This document shows positions 1 to 8,216 of a DNA stretch of 64,000 bases, in pieces (the stretch's first letter is position 1; each line of letters begins with the position of its first letter). The DNA is taken from positions 1 through 64,000 of the forward strand of contig JBKEDF010000071.1 in assembly GCA_047975325.1 (NCBI GenBank), written 5' to 3'. The stretch is from JBKEDF01 sp047975325 (GTDB taxonomy: Bacteria; Pseudomonadota; Alphaproteobacteria; Rhodobacterales; Rhodobacteraceae). Under the pieces are notes generated by a model that was given only the letters and a program-made list of their open reading frames with translations, made no database searches and was not told the DNA's origin. Both the position numbers and the translations under genes were made by a program.

Positions 1-30
1 ATAGAGCGGGGCAAGATCAAAATTACGCAT
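1..30 (-). CDS. Hsp20/IbpA-type small heat-shock protein (5' end only)
   Basis: Only the first ten codons lie in the window; the gene runs off the left edge. Reading the minus strand from the ATG at 30 gives MRNFDLAPLY, the near-invariant opening of alphaproteobacterial Hsp20/IbpA proteins, which are ATP-independent holdases that bind unfolding proteins in the cytoplasm. A strong GGAGG (complement of 36-40) sits five bases upstream of the ATG. A heat-shock-type promoter and a possible RNA thermometer lie behind it and agree with the assignment. The alpha-crystallin domain itself is outside the window, so the call rests on the N-terminus and the upstream region. Confidence 0.75.
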   Translation of the reverse strand, partial: MRNFDLAPLY

Positions 31-50
31 ATCATCCTCCGTAAAGCGAT
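31..50 (-). promoter_or_regulatory. Possible ROSE-type RNA thermometer hairpin over the hsp20 ribosome binding site
   Basis: On the minus strand the leader reads UCGCU (complement of 45-49), a UUAC loop, then GGAGGA (complement of 35-40) just before the ATG at 30. U-(U/C)-G-C-U facing the Shine-Dalgarno sequence is the hallmark of ROSE thermometers, which control small heat-shock genes in alphaproteobacteria. The flanking CAUC and GAUG can extend the stem. This is a reading by eye without energy calculation. Confidence 0.45.
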
Positions 51-119
51 GCGTCTGGTGCCCTCCTGAACGGACGGGCGAGTTGAAAACCGGACCCTCC
101 ATGGCATCCGGTAACGCCG

Positions 120-148
120 ATTTGGGCAGGCCTGCCCCAGGTTTCAAG
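120..148 (-). promoter_or_regulatory. Predicted RpoH (sigma-32) promoter of the hsp20 gene
   Basis: The minus strand shows CTTGAAA (148-142), a 14-base spacer, then GCCCAAAT (127-120). The sigma-32 consensus is CTTGAAA, 11-16 bases, CCCCATnT, so the -35 is perfect and the -10 differs at two positions. Transcription would start near 113, leaving a leader of about 80 bases, typical of ROSE-controlled genes. The region from 149 to 224, up to the fliP stop codon, shows nothing else I recognise. Confidence 0.55.
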
Positions 149-224
149 GCCTACCGGAAGATCAATGATCACGGTTGGAGGAGCAGAGGCCGCATTTGCA
201 ATATCAGGTCAAAATCATCGCCTG

Positions 225-944
225 TCAGAAATAGCTGCGAACCAGGGCACCGGAGACCAGCGCCCAGCCATCAGCCACAACAAAGAATGCAAGCTTGAAG
301 GGCATTGACACGATGGCGGGAGGAACCATCATCATCCCCATGGACATCAGGACTGCCGCGACCACAAGGTCGATGATCAGGAAGGGCAGGTAGATAAGAA
401 AACCGATTTCGAAGGCACGCTGAATTTCCGAAAGCAGGAAAGATGGCACGAGCAGGGAAAGCGGTGCCTCCGTCAGTGGCGGCGCCGGATCGGGCCGTAA
501 GGCCGCAAGGGTGGCATAGGTATCGGCATCAAGCCGCGTCGACATGAAACCGCGAAACGGATCAAGAACCATCCGGAAGGCCTCCTCAGGGTCGATGACC
601 CCGCGCGAAAGAGGCTCAAGCCCCTGCGTCCAGGCTTCGGTGAAGACGGGGTCCATGACGAACCAGGTCAGGAACAGGGCCAGACTGATAATCAGCATAT
701 TGGGTGGTGATTGCTGCAGGCCAATGGCCTGTCGCAGAATGGACAGCACCGTCACGATAAAAGGGAAACAGGTGATCATGACCGCAAGCCCGGGTACGAG
801 GCTCAGCACGGTAACAAGGGCGATCAATTGTATCACACGGCCCGAAAGCGATGCGCCATCCCCCAGGTTCACCGTCAGTTCCTGCGCCTGCAACGGCAGT
901 ACGGAGCACAGGAAAAAAAGGGGGAAGAGCGCAACAAACCGCAT
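225..944 (-). CDS. fliP: Flagellar export-gate protein FliP
   Basis: FliP forms, with FliQ and FliR, the inner-membrane export gate of the flagellar type III apparatus. The 239-aa protein has a cleavable-looking N-terminal hydrophobic segment (residues 1-20), two membrane segments near 35-70, the family motif LRQAIGLQQSPPN around residues 70-82, and two more membrane segments in the C-terminal half including GMMMVPPAIVSMPFKL. Length and motif order are typical. The ATG at 944 overlaps the stop of fliN (ATGA), so the two are translationally coupled. It is the last gene of the minus-strand fliF-fliH-fliN-fliP unit; fliQ and fliR do not follow. Confidence 0.97.
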   Translation of the reverse strand: MRFVALFPLFFLCSVLPLQAQELTVNLGDGASLSGRVIQLIALVTVLSLVPGLAVMITCFPFIVTVLSILRQAIGLQQSPPNMLIISLALFLTWFVMDPVFTEAWTQGLEPLSRGVIDPEEAFRMVLDPFRGFMSTRLDADTYATLAALRPDPAPPLTEAPLSLLVPSFLLSEIQRAFEIGFLIYLPFLIIDLVVAAVLMSMGMMMVPPAIVSMPFKLAFFVVADGWALVSGALVRSYF

Positions 945-1213
945 CAGACACCACCTTGCAGATGTGCGATTTCCGTCAGCCTGACTGCCAGTTGCCCGGC
1001 CTGTTCACCTTCAAGTTCCTGTAGCTCTCCCCGCGCAATCAACCTATCACCGACATAGAGTTCAACCGGATCCTCAACCCGCCGGTCAAGCGGCAGAACC
1101 GCGTCCTTTTCCAGTCGCAACAGATCCCGTACTTGCGGGCGTGCACGGCCGACGGCAATGGTTATCTCGATCGGCACCTGGCTGAACGGGTTATTTTCGG
1201 ACAGATCATCCAT
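944..1213 (-). CDS. fliN: Flagellar motor switch protein FliN
   Basis: FliN lines the bottom of the C-ring and takes part in torque switching and docking of export substrates. The 89-aa product is essentially one SpoA/surface-presentation domain: VPIEITIAVGRARPQVRDLL followed by VEDPVELYVGDRLIARGELQ. The open frame extends further upstream, but the ATG at 1213 has a well-placed CAGGAGG and gives the usual short FliN length, so the longer start is rejected. It overlaps fliH by 8 bases and fliP by one base pair of its stop. Confidence 0.93.
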   Translation of the reverse strand: MDDLSENNPFSQVPIEITIAVGRARPQVRDLLRLEKDAVLPLDRRVEDPVELYVGDRLIARGELQELEGEQAGQLAVRLTEIAHLQGGV

Positions 1214-1805
1214 GTTTGACCTCCTGTTTGGAAAGGGTGAAGAAATCATCAATGGCGGCAGAGATCTGATCAATCATCTCATCAAGATCGAGCCGTGTTT
1301 CACTATCGCCAAAGCGCAGGTACACCTGCCCCTGGCCCAATGAGGGTTCCTCACAAAGTTTGAATGGCGGACCCTCGATTTGTTCAAGGGTCCTTTCAAC
1401 CGCCACACGGACCGATGGGTTGAAGACCAGGGTAACCGGCTCCTCTGCAATCTTGTTGGCCAGTGGCATCAGCATGTCAGCAATCATTTCAGGCAATGTA
1501 TCCCGGGCAATCCGGGGCAGGACCTTTGCAACCAGATCCCGGATCAGGGGTTCGACCGACAGCAACACATGGGTCCGCGCCTCATGAAAGGTGAAACCAA
1601 GCGCCTGAAAGCTGCGGGCCAGTTCGCTGCCCATTCGGCCCTGTTCTTCCGATTGGGCGGCGGCGGCATCATCCCAACCCGCCGTATAACCCTGTTCATA
1701 GGCCGCCAGGCGCACCTCCTCCAGTGCAGTGAGATCCGTCACAATGGTTTCGGAAACGGCATTATCATCGGTTTCGAAAACTTCGAGATTGAGCTTGACC
1801 ATCAT
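1206..1805 (-). CDS. fliH: FliH-like flagellar assembly protein
   Basis: Position between fliF and fliN, size (199 aa) and domain pattern indicate FliH, the regulator that binds the export ATPase FliI and the C-ring. The N-terminal part is acidic and helical; the middle has the Ala/Gln-rich stretch typical of FliH (AYEQGYTAGWDDAAAAQSEE); the C-terminal half carries the FliH/YscL fold with VLPRIARDTLPEMI. The alphaproteobacterial family is divergent, so the name depends partly on context. Start: two adjacent ATGs at 1805 and 1802; the first overlaps the fliF stop and sits 7 bases after GAAAGG. Confidence 0.8.
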   Translation of the reverse strand: MMVKLNLEVFETDDNAVSETIVTDLTALEEVRLAAYEQGYTAGWDDAAAAQSEEQGRMGSELARSFQALGFTFHEARTHVLLSVEPLIRDLVAKVLPRIARDTLPEMIADMLMPLANKIAEEPVTLVFNPSVRVAVERTLEQIEGPPFKLCEEPSLGQGQVYLRFGDSETRLDLDEMIDQISAAIDDFFTLSKQEVKHG

Positions 1806-3433
1806 GCCCGCCTTTCTTCGGTTTCCATCCAACCGCGAAGAATTTCAACGGACTCCCCCTGCCGGGCCTCGATCAGGTTTCGCAAACGTTTGACAGGATC
1901 CGCCTCGGGTGGTTTCGTCTCGGTCTCTTTATCTCCGAATGTTGCCATCTGGCTCATTTCCCTGTCCGAATCATCAATTTCACCGGACAGAACACGAATT
2001 CCCGGTGGCACCTCGGAGCTTGGTTCACCCGGAAGCGCCAACTGCGGCTCGCTATCAGATATTTCGCGACGAGGAGCCGACAGCAGCAATGGTCGGATCA
2101 CGAAGAGGCCAAGGACAATGACAACCAGGGCCAAGACCGCAATCTGCGCCAATTGCATGATATCAACCGGGCCGAAATCCGGCAGAAACGATGCTTCGGC
2201 CAGGGTGCCTTCTGTCGCAGGCGGTTCAAAGGCAAGGGATTTCAACGTCAGGACATCGCCCCTTGTTTCATCAATCCCGGCAGCCGAAGCAACGAGTTCG
2301 CGCAGTGCTGCAAGTTCCTCCTCAGGCCGTGGCTGCCAGCTTTGGGCGCCATCCGCAGCGGTTACATTCTGCCCATCAACAAGCACTGCAATTGTCAGGC
2401 GCCGGACCGAACCCGGGTTGCGCAGAACCTCACGCTTCGTTTCCGAAAGCTCATAGTTCAACCTTTCGCGCGTCTCGGTACTGTTACTTTTGCCCTGATC
2501 ATCCTGCGCGCCATCCCCTTCGGGCAGGTTGGAGGCCACTGTAACATCGCCGCCCGTATCCGTAGTGGAGGCGTTACGCTCCTCCGTTTCGGACGAAAGC
2601 AACACGCGGCCCTTCGGGTCAAAAATCCGTTCAACCACCGATTCGCTCTGGGTTTCAAGCTCAACCGCAACCTCCACAACGGCACGTCCGGGCCCCACCC
2701 GTGCAGAAAGCAGACGTTCAATATTACGTTTCAGCTCCTCGGCTTTCGCTTCGCTGCCAAGAAAGGGTTTTTGGGCCTCTTCCAGCGGAACGAGCCCCCC
2801 CACCGAATCGATTACCGCTACATCCTCAGGCCGCAAGGCAGGCACCGCCGCCGCCACCAAATGTCTGAAGGCGCGGGCCTGTGCGCCCGAAACACCGCCC
2901 CCAACAGTTGTAACGGTAACCGAGGCCGTGGGCTGGCTATCCGGCTGAAATGGCTGGGAGGGCGCGCGGGCAATATGAACCCGCGCCGCGCGGATCGTCG
3001 GACTGGCCAGAATGGTTCGGGCCAGTTCGCCCTCCTTCGCCCGCCAATAGGCCGCATCAAACATTTGCGATGTCGTACCAAAACCCGAAAGCCCATCAAG
3101 AAGCTCATATCCTGCCCCGCCCGCCATGGGCAGGCCTTCCGCGGCAAGCGTCATCCGCAGGTTGTCCCGCTGCGCCGCATCCACACGAATGGAATCACCA
3201 TCCACAACATGGGCAACACCGCGCTGTTCCAGCATACGCACAACTTCCCCCGCTGCTGCAGGCTCCAGCCCGGCATAGAGCAACGCCATCGAAGGTTGGG
3301 TCGCCATGCGCGACAAACCCAATATCGCAAGGAAAACGGCAATTGTCGCCGCCGCAACGATCATACGGCGGGTCATTGAAAGGCCTAACCAAAGGGCGAT
3401 GAGGTTTTGCACAGTCAATCCTTTCTGGGTCAT
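1802..3433 (-). CDS. fliF: Flagellar MS-ring protein FliF
   Basis: FliF builds the MS ring in the inner membrane on which the motor and export gate assemble. The 543-aa protein has an N-terminal membrane helix (about residues 22-42), the ring-building YscJ-like domain with MATQPSMALLYAGLEPAAAG, ELARTILASPTIRAARVHIA and PSQPFQPDSQPTASVTV, a long periplasmic region, a second membrane helix near 435-458, and a cytoplasmic tail ending RNLIEARQGESVEILRGWM, the FliG-binding end. It is the first gene of the minus-strand flagellar unit and is divergent from fliL across a CtrA-like box. Confidence 0.96.
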   Translation of the reverse strand: MTQKGLTVQNLIALWLGLSMTRRMIVAAATIAVFLAILGLSRMATQPSMALLYAGLEPAAAGEVVRMLEQRGVAHVVDGDSIRVDAAQRDNLRMTLAAEGLPMAGGAGYELLDGLSGFGTTSQMFDAAYWRAKEGELARTILASPTIRAARVHIARAPSQPFQPDSQPTASVTVTTVGGGVSGAQARAFRHLVAAAVPALRPEDVAVIDSVGGLVPLEEAQKPFLGSEAKAEELKRNIERLLSARVGPGRAVVEVAVELETQSESVVERIFDPKGRVLLSSETEERNASTTDTGGDVTVASNLPEGDGAQDDQGKSNSTETRERLNYELSETKREVLRNPGSVRRLTIAVLVDGQNVTAADGAQSWQPRPEEELAALRELVASAAGIDETRGDVLTLKSLAFEPPATEGTLAEASFLPDFGPVDIMQLAQIAVLALVVIVLGLFVIRPLLLSAPRREISDSEPQLALPGEPSSEVPPGIRVLSGEIDDSDREMSQMATFGDKETETKPPEADPVKRLRNLIEARQGESVEILRGWMETEERRA

Positions 3434-3484
3434 CTTTCCGGTAGCGTTCTGCCACCGCCTGCCCCCAGATTTCGCGGATTGCCC

Positions 3485-3499
3485 TTAACAATCGGTTAG
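3485..3499. promoter_or_regulatory. Candidate CtrA box between divergent fliF and fliL
   Basis: TTAA at 3485-3488, seven bases, then TTAG at 3496-3499. The CtrA consensus is TTAA-N7-TTAA, so seven of eight specific bases match. It lies 52 bases upstream of the fliF ATG and 48 upstream of the fliL ATG. CtrA activates flagellar genes in many Rhodobacterales, which makes this position sensible. No clear sigma-70 boxes were assigned here. Confidence 0.5.
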
Positions 3500-3546
3500 T
3501 GACCTCAGGATTATACCAAAACTCGAAATTGATCGAGGAGCCCGCA

Positions 3547-4029
3547 ATGGCGGAAACGGAAGAAGAGCCTCAGGAAGAGCCGGTAAAACGTTCGAAAAAG
3601 CCTTTTTTAATTGGGCTTATACTTGCCTTATGTCTTGGTTGCGGCGGGTTCTATGCCACCTGGTCGGGGCTGATTCCCCTGCCGGGGGACAATCCCGATA
3701 CCGTACAGCCCAAACCCAGAACGCTGCCCGATCTCGCCTTCGTACCAATTGATCCGGTGGTGGTTTCCCTCCCCCCGGCGGCACGTTCCAAACATCTGCG
3801 TTTCACCGGCCAGTTGGAAGTAAGCCGCGATGCGGAACCGGATGTCACCCTGCTTTTGCCGCGAATCCTTGATGTCGTGAACAGCTATCTGCGCGCGGTT
3901 GAGGTTGCCCGGCTTGAGGACCCCTCCGCCCTCATCACCCTGCGCGCCCAGATGCTGCGCCGGATCCAGCTGGTGACGGGGGAAGGCAGGGTACGCGACC
4001 TTCTGATAACCGAATTTGTCCTGAATTGA
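3547..4029 (+). CDS. fliL: Flagellar basal-body-associated protein FliL
   Basis: FliL is a single-pass inner-membrane protein that surrounds the stator and supports motor torque. The 160-aa product has an acidic cytoplasmic N-terminus, one membrane helix (about 20-38, FLIGLILALCLGCGGFYATW) and a periplasmic stomatin-like domain with LRFTGQLEVS, a Leu-Pro-Arg-Ile-Leu-Asp-Val segment, and the C-terminus VRDLLITEFVLN. The ATG at 3547 follows GAGGAG by six bases; the longer frame from 3499 overlaps the CtrA-like box and lacks a ribosome site. It leads the plus-strand fliL-motA unit. Confidence 0.93.
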   Translation: MAETEEEPQEEPVKRSKKPFLIGLILALCLGCGGFYATWSGLIPLPGDNPDTVQPKPRTLPDLAFVPIDPVVVSLPPAARSKHLRFTGQLEVSRDAEPDVTLLLPRILDVVNSYLRAVEVARLEDPSALITLRAQMLRRIQLVTGEGRVRDLLITEFVLN

Positions 4030-4039
4030 GGAAAATCCA

Positions 4040-4435
4040 ATGGAAATGATGGCCGACATCCTGCTGGCTGCCGGAGCCTTCGGCACCGCAATCTATTGTT
4101 TCGTCCTGGCCGCCCGACTGCGACGGCTCCAGACGCTTGAAAGCGGCATGGGCGGAGCAATCGCAGTTCTGTCCGCGCAGGTGGATGATCTGACCCGCGC
4201 ATTGGACAAGGCCCACAATACGGCAGAAAAACAGGTGAAAACACTGGATGATCTGACAACACGCGGCAATGAAACCGCGGGCAGGCTGGAACTGATCCTC
4301 GCCTCGATGCACGACCTGCCGGAACCTGCCATCAATTCCGGTGATGCCACATCACCCGAAAAAGAGGCGGCGGAGCGCAGGCTGCGCTTTGTCCGGCGCC
4401 GCAACATCAGCCAAAACATGGAGGCCGCGGAATGA
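4040..4435 (+). CDS. Small membrane-anchored helical protein in the flagellar unit (DUF6468-like)
   Basis: The 131-aa protein has one N-terminal membrane helix (about 4-24), then a long heptad-rich helix (about 30-95) suited to a coiled coil, and a charged tail with RRLRFVRRRN. I believe it matches the alphaproteobacterial flagellar-locus family DUF6468, but this is from memory of gene context and not proven. It is preceded by GAGGAA and ends with an ATGA overlap into the MotE-like gene, so it is co-translated with motor genes. Its layout (anchor plus coiled coil) suggests a periplasmic or cytoplasmic spacer near the stator. Function unknown. Confidence 0.7.
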   Translation: MEMMADILLAAGAFGTAIYCFVLAARLRRLQTLESGMGGAIAVLSAQVDDLTRALDKAHNTAEKQVKTLDDLTTRGNETAGRLELILASMHDLPEPAINSGDATSPEKEAAERRLRFVRRRNISQNMEAAE

Positions 4436-5004
4436 GCCCCTCACCCAGAAAACGCCGCAAATTCGGGCGCGGAGCTCTCATCATGCTCGCTCTGCTGCTT
4501 AGTGGGTCCGGCGTATTGCGCCTTGGTACAGGAATCGGCGAAGCTGTCGCATGGACTCCCGAATTTGACGCGGAGGCATCCCCAGGCAATTGCCCCCGGC
4601 CGCCAACGGCCCTGCTGGAGGCGATTCGCGATCGCGAAGCCGAACTCGATGTAAAAGAAGCGGCACTTGCCGAACGATCAGCCGCCTTGGCCCTGGCCGA
4701 CCAAGCCATCGAGGAACGACTGGCAAAACTGCAAGCTGCCGAAGAAAGCCTTGCCGCGACGCTCAACCAGGCCGATGGCGCGGCGGAGGCCGATATTGCG
4801 CGGCTCACCGAGGTCTACGAAACAATGAAGCCAAAAAACGCGGCAAGTCTCTTTGCGGCGATGGATCCGGAATTTGCCGTGGGCTTTCTTGGGCGCATGC
4901 GCCCCGATGCCGCAGCCGCCATCCTTTCGGGGATGGAGCCGGAACTGGCCTATTCCATCAGTGCACGCCTTGCCGGACGTCATGCGGATGTTCCTAAAAA
5001 CTGA
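4432..5004 (+). CDS. MotE/MgtE-N-domain-like flagellar protein
   Basis: The 190-aa product has a basic N-terminus, one membrane helix (about 14-32), a periplasmic coiled coil (about 60-118, heptads of Ala, Leu, Glu) and a C-terminal domain with MKPKNAASLFAAMDPE and FLGRMRPDAAAAILSGMEP. That C-terminal repeat of short helices is the MgtE intracellular-N-like fold found in MotE, a periplasmic chaperone of the MotC stator protein in rhizobia. Its place just before motA fits a stator role. The ATG overlaps the previous stop. A stator-protein chaperone is inferred; no MotB or MotC is in the window. Confidence 0.75.
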   Translation: MSPSPRKRRKFGRGALIMLALLLSGSGVLRLGTGIGEAVAWTPEFDAEASPGNCPRPPTALLEAIRDREAELDVKEAALAERSAALALADQAIEERLAKLQAAEESLAATLNQADGAAEADIARLTEVYETMKPKNAASLFAAMDPEFAVGFLGRMRPDAAAAILSGMEPELAYSISARLAGRHADVPKN

Positions 5005-5074
5005 TCCCGCGGAGAGGCTTTCTTAACCACTGCCCTGCAAACCTGCCCGCATGTAACCAGAAAGACAGAAAAAT

Positions 5075-5944
5075 ATGTTCGGCATCATCGGAATCGTAGT
5101 CATCTTCGTGATGGTCTTCGGCGGCTACCTTCTGGCCGGGGGATCGTTGGGGATCATCATGAAATCGCTGCCCTTCGAGATGATCATCATCGGGGGGGCA
5201 GCACTTGGTGCATTCCTGCTTTCCAATGACGCAACTTCCGTGAAACATACGGCCAAGGACATCGGAAAAGTGTTCAAGGGGCCACGTTGGCAGCCAGCCG
5301 ATTATCGTGACCTGCTTTGCCTGCTTTTCGAATTGATCCGCATCGCAAAAAGCAACCCGGTTGCCCTGGAAGAACATATCGAAAACCCGGAAGAATCCGG
5401 TATTTTCATGCGCTACCCCCGCATCAGGGACGATCATGAAGCAATCGATCTGATCTGCGATACGCTGCGCGCCGCCTCAATGAACTATGATGATCCTCAT
5501 CAGGTTGAGGAGGTCCTCGACAAGCGCATGGAGGCAAATCAGACCCATGCGCTACATTCAAGCCACGCCTTGCAATCCATGGCCGATGCCCTTCCAGCCC
5601 TCGGTATCGTCGCTGCTGTTCTCGGCGTCATCAAGACCATGAGTTCCATCGATCAGCCGCCCGAGGTCCTGGGAAAGATGATCGGGGGCGCGCTTGTGGG
5701 TACCTTCCTGGGGGTATTTCTCGCCTATGGGATCGTTGGTCCTTTCGCCACGCGTGTAAAGACCGTGGTCGAGGAAGACGGCCAGTTTTATTTGCTCATA
5801 CGCGAAGTGCTGATCGCTAATCTTCATGATCACCCCGCAAATATCTGTATCGAGGTCGGCCGCCAGAATACACCTCATCATCTGCGCCCCAGCTTTACCG
5901 ATATCGAAACCGCCCTGCGGGAATTGAAGAAAGACGCGGCATGA
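5075..5944 (+). CDS. motA: Flagellar motor stator protein MotA
   Basis: MotA forms the five-subunit ring of the proton-driven stator around MotB. The 289-aa protein has four membrane helices (about 2-21, 34-50, 170-192, 203-226) and the large cytoplasmic loop between the second and third. The third helix region reads SMADALPALGIVAAVLGVIK with the conserved proline, and the fourth contains GALVGTFLGVFLAYG, both diagnostic. The cytoplasmic loop has the charged LLFELIRIAKSNPVALEEHI expected to face FliG. motB does not follow and is absent from the window. The next gene overlaps by an ATGA. Confidence 0.96.
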   Translation: MFGIIGIVVIFVMVFGGYLLAGGSLGIIMKSLPFEMIIIGGAALGAFLLSNDATSVKHTAKDIGKVFKGPRWQPADYRDLLCLLFELIRIAKSNPVALEEHIENPEESGIFMRYPRIRDDHEAIDLICDTLRAASMNYDDPHQVEEVLDKRMEANQTHALHSSHALQSMADALPALGIVAAVLGVIKTMSSIDQPPEVLGKMIGGALVGTFLGVFLAYGIVGPFATRVKTVVEEDGQFYLLIREVLIANLHDHPANICIEVGRQNTPHHLRPSFTDIETALRELKKDAA

Positions 5945-8163
5945 AGGCCATTCTGTCAGTACTTCTGCCGATTGTCCTGTTGTCTTTCGGCATTGTTCCC
6001 ACCTCGGGACTTGCTCAAAGTGTCACCATACGATCCGGCGAACATGATGGTTTTTCGCGTCTGGTTCTGCAATTCCCGCAATCCGGCGACTGGCGTCTGA
6101 TACGCACCGAGGATGGCTATGCATTGCAAACACCGGAAAACCGGAACAGCTATAATCTGACCGACGTCTTCCAGCGGATGGGCCGCGATCGGCTCTCGGC
6201 CATTTTTGCCGATCCTGAAACCGGGGATCTGCGTCTCCGCATCCCCTGCAATTGCCATATCATTCCGTTTGAGCTGCGCACCGGGGTGATCGTTCTCGAT
6301 ATAAATGACGGCCCCGCCCCAAAGGATACATCCTTCGAATTAAGTGCGGATGGCACACGTGCAAAACCACTTGGCCAAAAACCAGTGGTAAAACGGGCGG
6401 CAAGGCGACCTCCTCCCGCGCCCGGGCAGATCATGGTCAAAAACACCCTGGATTGGCGCCGCGATCTTGCAAAGGCGGCGCGCCTTTCCATTGCCCCCCC
6501 GGAGATTCCCCAGGAAAGCCTTCGGCCACGGACCAACCTTATCCCGATGCGTGAGGCTGTCTTATGGGAGCTCAGCCGCGGGGCCGCATCCGGTATCGTC
6601 GACATGGTTCCCCGCCTGTCCGAAGCGTCATCCACACGCCTTGGACCAAATATGATGGGAAATCTGAAAATCGGCACCCAGCCAGGATATGATCCCAACG
6701 CCACCAACCGGCGGCCGGGGCTTCTTACTGCTGACGGCAAGCTCTGCATTGACGATGAACAACTGAACATCATCGACTGGGGACGTCCGAAGCAGGTGGC
6801 CATGGAACTCGGACCAATACGCGCAAATCTTCTGGGTGAATTTGACCTCCCCAACCCGGAACAGTCCGAAAATGCAATCAAATATATGTTATATCTGGGT
6901 TTTGGAACGGAAGCCCGAAGCCTGATCACAGCTTTCGCCGCATCGATGCCGGAACAGGATATCTGGAACAGCCTCGGCCATATTGTCGATGGGGAAGCAG
7001 CCAGCCCGAATGCCTTCGAAGGCATGATCGGATGCAATACGACCGCTGCCCTTTGGGCAATGCTTGCGCCCGCTGATCCGGAAAAGGGTCAAAAGATCAA
7101 TCAGGATGCCGTTCTGCGCGGGTTTTCCGCCCTCCCGCTGCACCTGCGCCGACATCTTGGGCCCCGCCTCGTGGATCGATTCCTTGCAAGGAATGAGGCG
7201 AATACTGCCCGGGCCATTCGCGACGCAATTTTGCGCGCGCCCGGGGATATCGATGAACCGCTGCAGCTTATGGCCGCCGAGGTTACACTGGCCACGGATC
7301 CCGACGCCCCGGTGGAACACTTGCTGAAACCGCTTGTTTCTGCCCCTGGCCGAACCGGTATCAGGGCGACAACGCAACTCATCATGGCACAGATCAAAGC
7401 CGGAAACATCGTCGACACGGACCTGACAAGCCTCGCGGCCGCCCTTGTCAACGACATACGCGGGGCGGATCTGGCCAAACCTCTTGCCTCGGCCCTGGCC
7501 CTGGGCCTTGCCAGCCAATCCCGCCTGAATGAGGCATTGGGTATCCCGGAAACAGACCCGGAAACGCAACGCGAGGCATGGTCGGTCTTTATCAGGCATG
7601 CCGCCGAAAAGGATCTGCTTGCCGCTACGGTCGGCAGGTCGGAAGGGGAAATGGACCCGGCTAACGCCGATACCCGGTTGGCGGTTGCATCGCGCCTTCT
7701 CAAGATGGGTCTGCCCGATCCCGCCCATGACTGGCTTGCCAATCTTTCCTCGGATGAAGCACGTCTTTTGCGCGCCCGTTCTTTCCTTCTGCAGAACGAT
7801 TCACGATCCGCCCTGCAGGAAATCGCAGGTTTGCCTGACGCGGAAGCACAGGAGATCCGTGCCAGAGCGCTCCTGAATCTGGGGGATCATTCCGCAGTGG
7901 ACACCTTTGCTGCCATTGGTGAGAAAGAGGCCCAGCTTCTTGCCGCAAGGCGTCTGGGCGATTGGCAACTGGTCGCAAAGCTCGCCCCTGAAAGCGATTG
8001 GGCACAAGCCGCCAGACTGGACGGGCACAGGCCACTGCCTTCCCCAGAAACAAATGATCCGGCAGGATCCACAACCCAACCCCTTCAGGATGCAAGGAAC
8101 ACGATCGGCGAGAGCGCAGCGGCCCGTCGCCTTATTCAGACCCTGCTGAACCCCTCTCCCTGA
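5941..8163 (+). CDS. 740-aa exported protein coupled to motA, function unknown
   Basis: The start overlaps the motA stop (ATGA), so it is translated with the stator gene. The N-terminus is a signal peptide (basic, then VLLPIVLLSFGIVPTSG, cleavage near residue 26 at LAQ-S). Residues 27-120 form a beta-rich region with paired WRLIRTEDGYALQTP and RLRIPCNCHIIPFELRTGV segments reminiscent of AMIN-type periplasmic domains. A proline-rich linker follows, and from about 270 onward the protein is almost entirely short helices rich in Ala and Leu, like TPR or HEAT solenoids. I recognise no catalytic motif. Context suggests a periplasmic scaffold for the flagellar motor, as an inference only. Confidence 0.8.
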   Translation: MKAILSVLLPIVLLSFGIVPTSGLAQSVTIRSGEHDGFSRLVLQFPQSGDWRLIRTEDGYALQTPENRNSYNLTDVFQRMGRDRLSAIFADPETGDLRLRIPCNCHIIPFELRTGVIVLDINDGPAPKDTSFELSADGTRAKPLGQKPVVKRAARRPPPAPGQIMVKNTLDWRRDLAKAARLSIAPPEIPQESLRPRTNLIPMREAVLWELSRGAASGIVDMVPRLSEASSTRLGPNMMGNLKIGTQPGYDPNATNRRPGLLTADGKLCIDDEQLNIIDWGRPKQVAMELGPIRANLLGEFDLPNPEQSENAIKYMLYLGFGTEARSLITAFAASMPEQDIWNSLGHIVDGEAASPNAFEGMIGCNTTAALWAMLAPADPEKGQKINQDAVLRGFSALPLHLRRHLGPRLVDRFLARNEANTARAIRDAILRAPGDIDEPLQLMAAEVTLATDPDAPVEHLLKPLVSAPGRTGIRATTQLIMAQIKAGNIVDTDLTSLAAALVNDIRGADLAKPLASALALGLASQSRLNEALGIPETDPETQREAWSVFIRHAAEKDLLAATVGRSEGEMDPANADTRLAVASRLLKMGLPDPAHDWLANLSSDEARLLRARSFLLQNDSRSALQEIAGLPDAEAQEIRARALLNLGDHSAVDTFAAIGEKEAQLLAARRLGDWQLVAKLAPESDWAQAARLDGHRPLPSPETNDPAGSTTQPLQDARNTIGESAAARRLIQTLLNPSP

Positions 8164-8216
8164 AAAAAACCTGTGAATTGGGGGGGCGCCATTCAATGAC
8201 AGATTTCAGCCGGCAA

